Source: UBA5603 sp964501315 (GTDB lineage: Bacteria; Bacillota_I; Bacilli_A; Izemoplasmatales; Hujiaoplasmataceae). From it: a stretch of DNA of 64,000 bases. The notes under the pieces were generated by a model. It was not told the DNA's origin, did not search any database, and saw only the letters and a program-made list of their open reading frames with translations. The position numbers were made by a program, and so were the translations under genes. Location: assembly GCA_964501315.1 (NCBI GenBank), contig CAZCSO010000007.1:1-64000 (forward strand), in the 5' to 3' direction. Shown here piece by piece: positions 60,597 through 64,000 of the stretch. Position 1 is the stretch's first letter. The number at the start of each line of letters is the position of its first letter.

Positions 60597-61892
60597 ATGA
60601 TTATCGACAAATTATCAGGTTCAAAAGTACGGTTTGAAGTGACCGTCACAAAAGAACTTTTTGAACACGCTCTTGACCACGCTTTTGCAGAAGTCAATCA
60701 AAAAGTAGAAATTAAAGGATTCCGTAAAGGACACGCTCCCCGTAACGTTTATGAAGCAAAATATGGCGTTGAATCGTTATACGAAGAAGCTGTCAATCAT
60801 GCTATGCAAGATACGTATTACGAAGTCGTAACCGTAAACAACATCGCTGTTGTTGCCCAACCAAAAATCAACTTTGATTTTACCAAAGTTAAACGTGGAG
60901 AAGATTTCACGTATGAAGTCATCGTCGCTGTTAAGCCGGAGATTCAATTGGGTCAATATCGCAATTTAGAAGTTATACGTCCTTCGAATGAAGCTACCGA
61001 TGCAGAAATCGATGCACAAATCAATTCTGAATTGACAAAAAACGCCGAAATGGTATTAAAAGAAGAAGGCGCATTAGAATTAAATGACACCGCTGTATTT
61101 GATTTTTCAGGTTCTGTAGACGGTGAAAAGTTTGAAGGCGGAACCGCTGAAAACTACGAACTCGTTATGGGTTCAGGACAATTTATTCCTGGATTTGAAG
61201 ATCAAATGATTGGAATGACTCCTGAGTCCGAAAAAGATGTCAAAGTGACCTTCCCAGAAGATTACCACGAAGCATCCTTGGCTGGAAAAGAAGCCATCTT
61301 CGCTGTGAAATTACATGAGATCAAACAACGTGTTGTACCCACACTGAACGATGATTTTGTTATCTCACTTGATTTAGAAGGCATTCAAACGGTTGAAGCT
61401 TATCGTAATCATGTTAAAGAAACTTTAGAGAAGGGCAAAGCTGATCGAAACAAAAACGAAGTGACCAATCAATCGATTGAAATGGCTGTAGCCAATGCAA
61501 CGTTTGATGTTCCGGAAGAAATGATCTTAGAAGAAGCTGCTCGTTTAAAAGACACAACTGAAAAACAAATCAAACAATACGGATTAGAATTTGACATGTA
61601 TCTTCAATACATGGGAAAAACCAAGGAAGAATACGATCAAGAAGTGAAAGAACAAGCGACAAGAACCGTCCGTTCACAACTCGTTATTGAAGCGGTTGGC
61701 AAAGCGGAAGCACTTGAAGCAACCAAAGAAGAAATTGAAGCTAAGTACTTAGAAATCGTTGATCAGTATAAAGCTCAAAACGTAACGATGGAACAAGCCA
61801 AAGCTGCCATCCCAGAATCGGCTGTCATTGAAGAAGTTGTCTTCAAAAAAGCCATTGATCTTATTGTTGATTCCGTAACATTTATTGACTAA
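60597..61892 (+). CDS. tig: Trigger factor
   Basis: Ribosome-bound chaperone and peptidyl-prolyl isomerase, 431 aa. The ribosome-binding signature KGFRKGHAPRNVYEAKYG (about 40-57) replaces the GFRxGK core closely. An FKBP-like domain (about 155-235, with GSGQFIPGFEDQMIGM) and a C-terminal helical arm follow. RBS GGAGG before ATG 60597. Its neighbour lon fits a tig-lon protein-quality-control arrangement (usually tig-clpX-lon). Confidence 0.96.
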   Translation: MIIDKLSGSKVRFEVTVTKELFEHALDHAFAEVNQKVEIKGFRKGHAPRNVYEAKYGVESLYEEAVNHAMQDTYYEVVTVNNIAVVAQPKINFDFTKVKRGEDFTYEVIVAVKPEIQLGQYRNLEVIRPSNEATDAEIDAQINSELTKNAEMVLKEEGALELNDTAVFDFSGSVDGEKFEGGTAENYELVMGSGQFIPGFEDQMIGMTPESEKDVKVTFPEDYHEASLAGKEAIFAVKLHEIKQRVVPTLNDDFVISLDLEGIQTVEAYRNHVKETLEKGKADRNKNEVTNQSIEMAVANATFDVPEEMILEEAARLKDTTEKQIKQYGLEFDMYLQYMGKTKEEYDQEVKEQATRTVRSQLVIEAVGKAEALEATKEEIEAKYLEIVDQYKAQNVTMEQAKAAIPESAVIEEVVFKKAIDLIVDSVTFID

Positions 61893-61902
61893 TTAAATTC
61901 TT

Positions 61903-61940
61903 AAGAATTCTTAGACGAGTGTCTGAGAATTCTTTTCTTT
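61903..61940 (+). terminator. Terminator of tig
   Basis: AAGAATTCTTAGAC (61903-61916), GAGT loop, GTCTGAGAATTCTT (61921-61934), one G-U pair, then TTCTTT. Confidence 0.9.
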
Positions 61941-61976
61941 ACTTGAAGCAATTATTCCCCTATATTGCGGACTTTG

Positions 61977-62045
61977 TGATACAATAGTAACTGATAATGA
62001 CCATCAAATCTTCACAGTAATTTGATATCATTGTCTCAAATGATA
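61977..62045 (+). promoter_or_regulatory. lon promoter region with leader inverted repeat
   Basis: Extended -10 TGA-TACAAT (61980-61985) with no good -35. Downstream in the leader, TATCATT (62026-62032), 6 nt, AATGATA (62039-62045) forms a 7-bp inverted repeat before the lon ribosome site (CAGAGGTG). No CIRCE is present, so lon is outside the HrcA regulon as judged here. Confidence 0.55.
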
Positions 62046-62067
62046 AACGAAAACAGAGGTGACCATC

Positions 62068-64000
62068 ATGTACGATTCAACTAAAATCATAAACGATCGA
62101 TTACCCGCAGTTCCTGTAAGAGGAATCATCTTTCTTCCTAATTCGGACGTCAGAGTCGAGGTTGGTCGTGATTTTTCGAAAAATGCTGTCTTTGAATCCG
62201 AGTCGAATCGAGACGGTTATTTGATATTGTTATTCCAACAAAATCCAGAGATTGTCGAACCCGAACTAGAAGACATCATCGAAGTTGGTTTGTTGGCCAG
62301 AATCAGCGTAAAAATAAAATTACCAAACGGTAACTATAAAATCAAATTTGAGCCGATTACCCGTGTTCATATCAATGACTTAATTACCAAAGATCCATAT
62401 TATCTCATCGATTTTACATCGATGGTTCTTCAACCTGAGAATTTGGATGAAGAACAAGTTTTATTAAAAATGGTAACGAAGGAAGTAATTGAAAACGCTG
62501 CGTACTTATTCCGAGATTCCAAAAAAGTATTGGACACCATGCAAACCGGTATTACCAGTGATAAACTCTGTGATCTGATAGCCTCGGAGTTGAGAATTTC
62601 TGAAAACGAACGTTCGAAATACTTAACAACCATCTCCATTAATCGTCGTTTGCAGTATTTACTTGAAGACATCGAAAAAGAAAAACAATTACAATCCATT
62701 GAATCCAAAATTAACGAGTCTGTTCGAAAATCGGCCGATCAAAATCAAAAGGAATATTATCTTCGCGAAAAAATGAGAGCCATTCAAGAAGAATTGGGTG
62801 ATTCCAAGCAAGATGATGTTTCAAAATTGATGGAAGGCATTGAACAATCGGATATGCCGAATGAGGTTAAAGAAAAAGCGCTTAAAGAATTGAAACGGTA
62901 CGAGTATCTTTCTGCCAATTCGTCCGAAAGCAACGTTGTTCGGACTTACCTAGAAACGTTAATCAGCATTCCGTGGCAGAAAACGACGACCGATGAAACC
63001 GACATTAACATCGCCATCGATAAGCTGGAACAAGCTCATTACGGCCTTGAAAAAGTGAAAGAAAGAATCATTGAATACTTGTCAGTAAAAATGCTGACAG
63101 GAAAAAACCCCCAAACCATTCTCTGCTTATACGGGCCTCCCGGCGTCGGGAAAACATCGTTGGCGAAATCGATTGCGAATGCACTTAACCGCCAATTTGT
63201 CAAAACTTCTTTGGGTGGCGTTCGTGATGAAGCGGAAATACGCGGACACCGTCGTACCTATGTGGGAGCATTGCCTGGTCGAATCATCAATGGCATGATT
63301 AAGGCGAAAGTATCCAATCCGGTCTTTTTAATCGATGAGATCGATAAATTGACCGTCGATGAACGGAATGACCCATCATCGGCATTGTTAGAAGTATTGG
63401 ATCCCGAACAAAATCAATTTTTCTCCGATCATTATGTGGAAGAGAATTATGATCTGTCGAAAGTAATCTTTATCGCAACGGCCAACTATCTCGAAAACAT
63501 TCCTGCGCCATTAAGAGATCGTATGGAAATTATCGAATTGTCGTCCTATACTGAAATCGAAAAATTCCAAATCGCCAAACGCTTCTTGATTAACAAACAG
63601 GTTGACAGTCACGGATTGGATCGCAACCGGATTGAATTTACCGATGGTGCCATAAAATCAATTATCAAGGATTACACAAGAGAAGCCGGCGTCCGCCAAC
63701 TCGAACGACTCTTCGGATCGATTGTTCGGAAGGTCATAAAAGAAATATTGGTTAACAAAAAAGATAAGATTACGGTAGAATCCGACCAATTGAATCATTA
63801 CTTGGGCAAACCTTTATTCCACAATAATCAGATTCAAAAAGAGGATATGATTGGTGTTGTTACAGGATTAGCGTATACCATTGCTGGCGGAGATACCTTG
63901 GATGTTGAAGCGACGTATTATCAAGGGAAAACTGGCATGGTTTCGACGGGAAATCTCGGCAATGTAATGAAAGAATCGGCCATGGCTGCGTTAAGTTATG
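62068..64000 (+). CDS. lon: ATP-dependent protease Lon (partial, C-terminus outside window)
   Basis: An open frame of 644 codons runs off the right edge. It shows the Lon N-terminal domain (LPAVPVRGIIFLPNSDVRVE, about 11-30), the YYLREKMRAIQEELGD helix (about 230-245), Walker A GPPGVGKTSLAKSIA (about 356-370), Walker B VFLIDEIDKL (about 419-428), and the sensor-1 region ATANYLENIPAPLRDRME. The last visible part (DTLDVEATYYQGKTGMVSTGNLG) is the start of the S16 protease domain. The catalytic Ser-Lys dyad lies outside the window. The cytosolic form, unlike the membrane YlbL-like protease at 46749. Confidence 0.95.
   Translation, partial: MYDSTKIINDRLPAVPVRGIIFLPNSDVRVEVGRDFSKNAVFESESNRDGYLILLFQQNPEIVEPELEDIIEVGLLARISVKIKLPNGNYKIKFEPITRVHINDLITKDPYYLIDFTSMVLQPENLDEEQVLLKMVTKEVIENAAYLFRDSKKVLDTMQTGITSDKLCDLIASELRISENERSKYLTTISINRRLQYLLEDIEKEKQLQSIESKINESVRKSADQNQKEYYLREKMRAIQEELGDSKQDDVSKLMEGIEQSDMPNEVKEKALKELKRYEYLSANSSESNVVRTYLETLISIPWQKTTTDETDINIAIDKLEQAHYGLEKVKERIIEYLSVKMLTGKNPQTILCLYGPPGVGKTSLAKSIANALNRQFVKTSLGGVRDEAEIRGHRRTYVGALPGRIINGMIKAKVSNPVFLIDEIDKLTVDERNDPSSALLEVLDPEQNQFFSDHYVEENYDLSKVIFIATANYLENIPAPLRDRMEIIELSSYTEIEKFQIAKRFLINKQVDSHGLDRNRIEFTDGAIKSIIKDYTREAGVRQLERLFGSIVRKVIKEILVNKKDKITVESDQLNHYLGKPLFHNNQIQKEDMIGVVTGLAYTIAGGDTLDVEATYYQGKTGMVSTGNLGNVMKESAMAALSY

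Noticed and set aside
61893..62067. CIRCE or other heat-shock operator before lon
   Set aside because: No TTAGCACTC-N9-GAGTGCTAA-like pair is present; only an unrelated 7-bp inverted repeat.
1..64000. Mycoplasma-type genetic code (TGA as Trp)
   Set aside because: TGA ends several genes cleanly at normal family length, for example jetA (7527-7529), cdd (16912-16914) and the Nif3-like gene (24568-24570), and Trp is encoded by TGG.
1..64000. tRNA or rRNA genes, CRISPR arrays, insertion sequences, prophage
   Set aside because: No cloverleaf-like segments, spaced direct repeats, transposase or phage structural genes were seen; intergenic gaps are all under about 210 bp.

Overview
The window is a compact, AT-leaning bacterial chromosome segment. 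It looks like a low-GC Firmicutes/Tenericutes genome near Acholeplasma, Izemoplasma or Haloplasma. The reasons are Firmicutes gene orders (hrcA-grpE-dnaK-dnaJ; phoH-ybeY-cdd-era-recO; dnaG-rpoD-trmK-nif3), an alpha2-type glycyl-tRNA synthetase, RNase HIII, MutS2, Thr-rich lipoproteins and no peptidoglycan genes in 64 kb. TGA is used as a normal stop, so this is not the Mycoplasma code. Genus assignment is inference. No rRNA, tRNA, CRISPR, IS element or prophage was found. No intergenic gap exceeds about 200 bp.

Layout: 1-741 is a truncated permease on the minus strand. 842-5640 is the heat-shock operon hrcA-grpE-dnaK-dnaJ behind a strong promoter with two CIRCE-like operators. 5651-11360 is the most unusual locus: a PadR-type regulator followed by three overlapping genes for a Wadjet/MksBEF-like SMC complex (JetA, JetB, JetC), with no JetD nuclease beside it. 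11423-14695 holds a thioredoxin-like lipoprotein, rsmE, mtaB and an unknown membrane protein. 14834-24570 is an information-processing block: rpsU, phoH, ybeY, cdd, era, recO, glyS, dnaG, rpoD, trmK, nif3.

24600-27281 is lipid-related: a DegV (FakB-like) fatty-acid-binding protein with a FabT-like MarR regulator and a matching palindrome at the start site, a ferredoxin, YneF and PlsY. 27388-42496 holds topoisomerase IV (parE-parC), a GLUG-repeat lipoprotein, a Fic-like winged-helix protein beside nadC, recJ-apt-rel-dtd, acpP and hisS. 42562-49588 is a chain of housekeeping and membrane genes (AI-2E-type permease, tcdA, msrA, psuG, dCMP deaminase, YlbL-type protease, lspA, rluD).

49617-52794 is a TetR-controlled ABC export operon with a perfect palindrome on the start site. 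The rest is a lipoprotein, sodA, rnhC, mutS2-thioredoxin, truB-ribF-DUF697, tig and the first two thirds of lon. Genes are tightly coupled, with many 1-30 nt overlaps and ATGA/TAATG junctions. Transcription units are bounded by clear hairpin-T-tract terminators, several of which contain the stop codon of the upstream gene.
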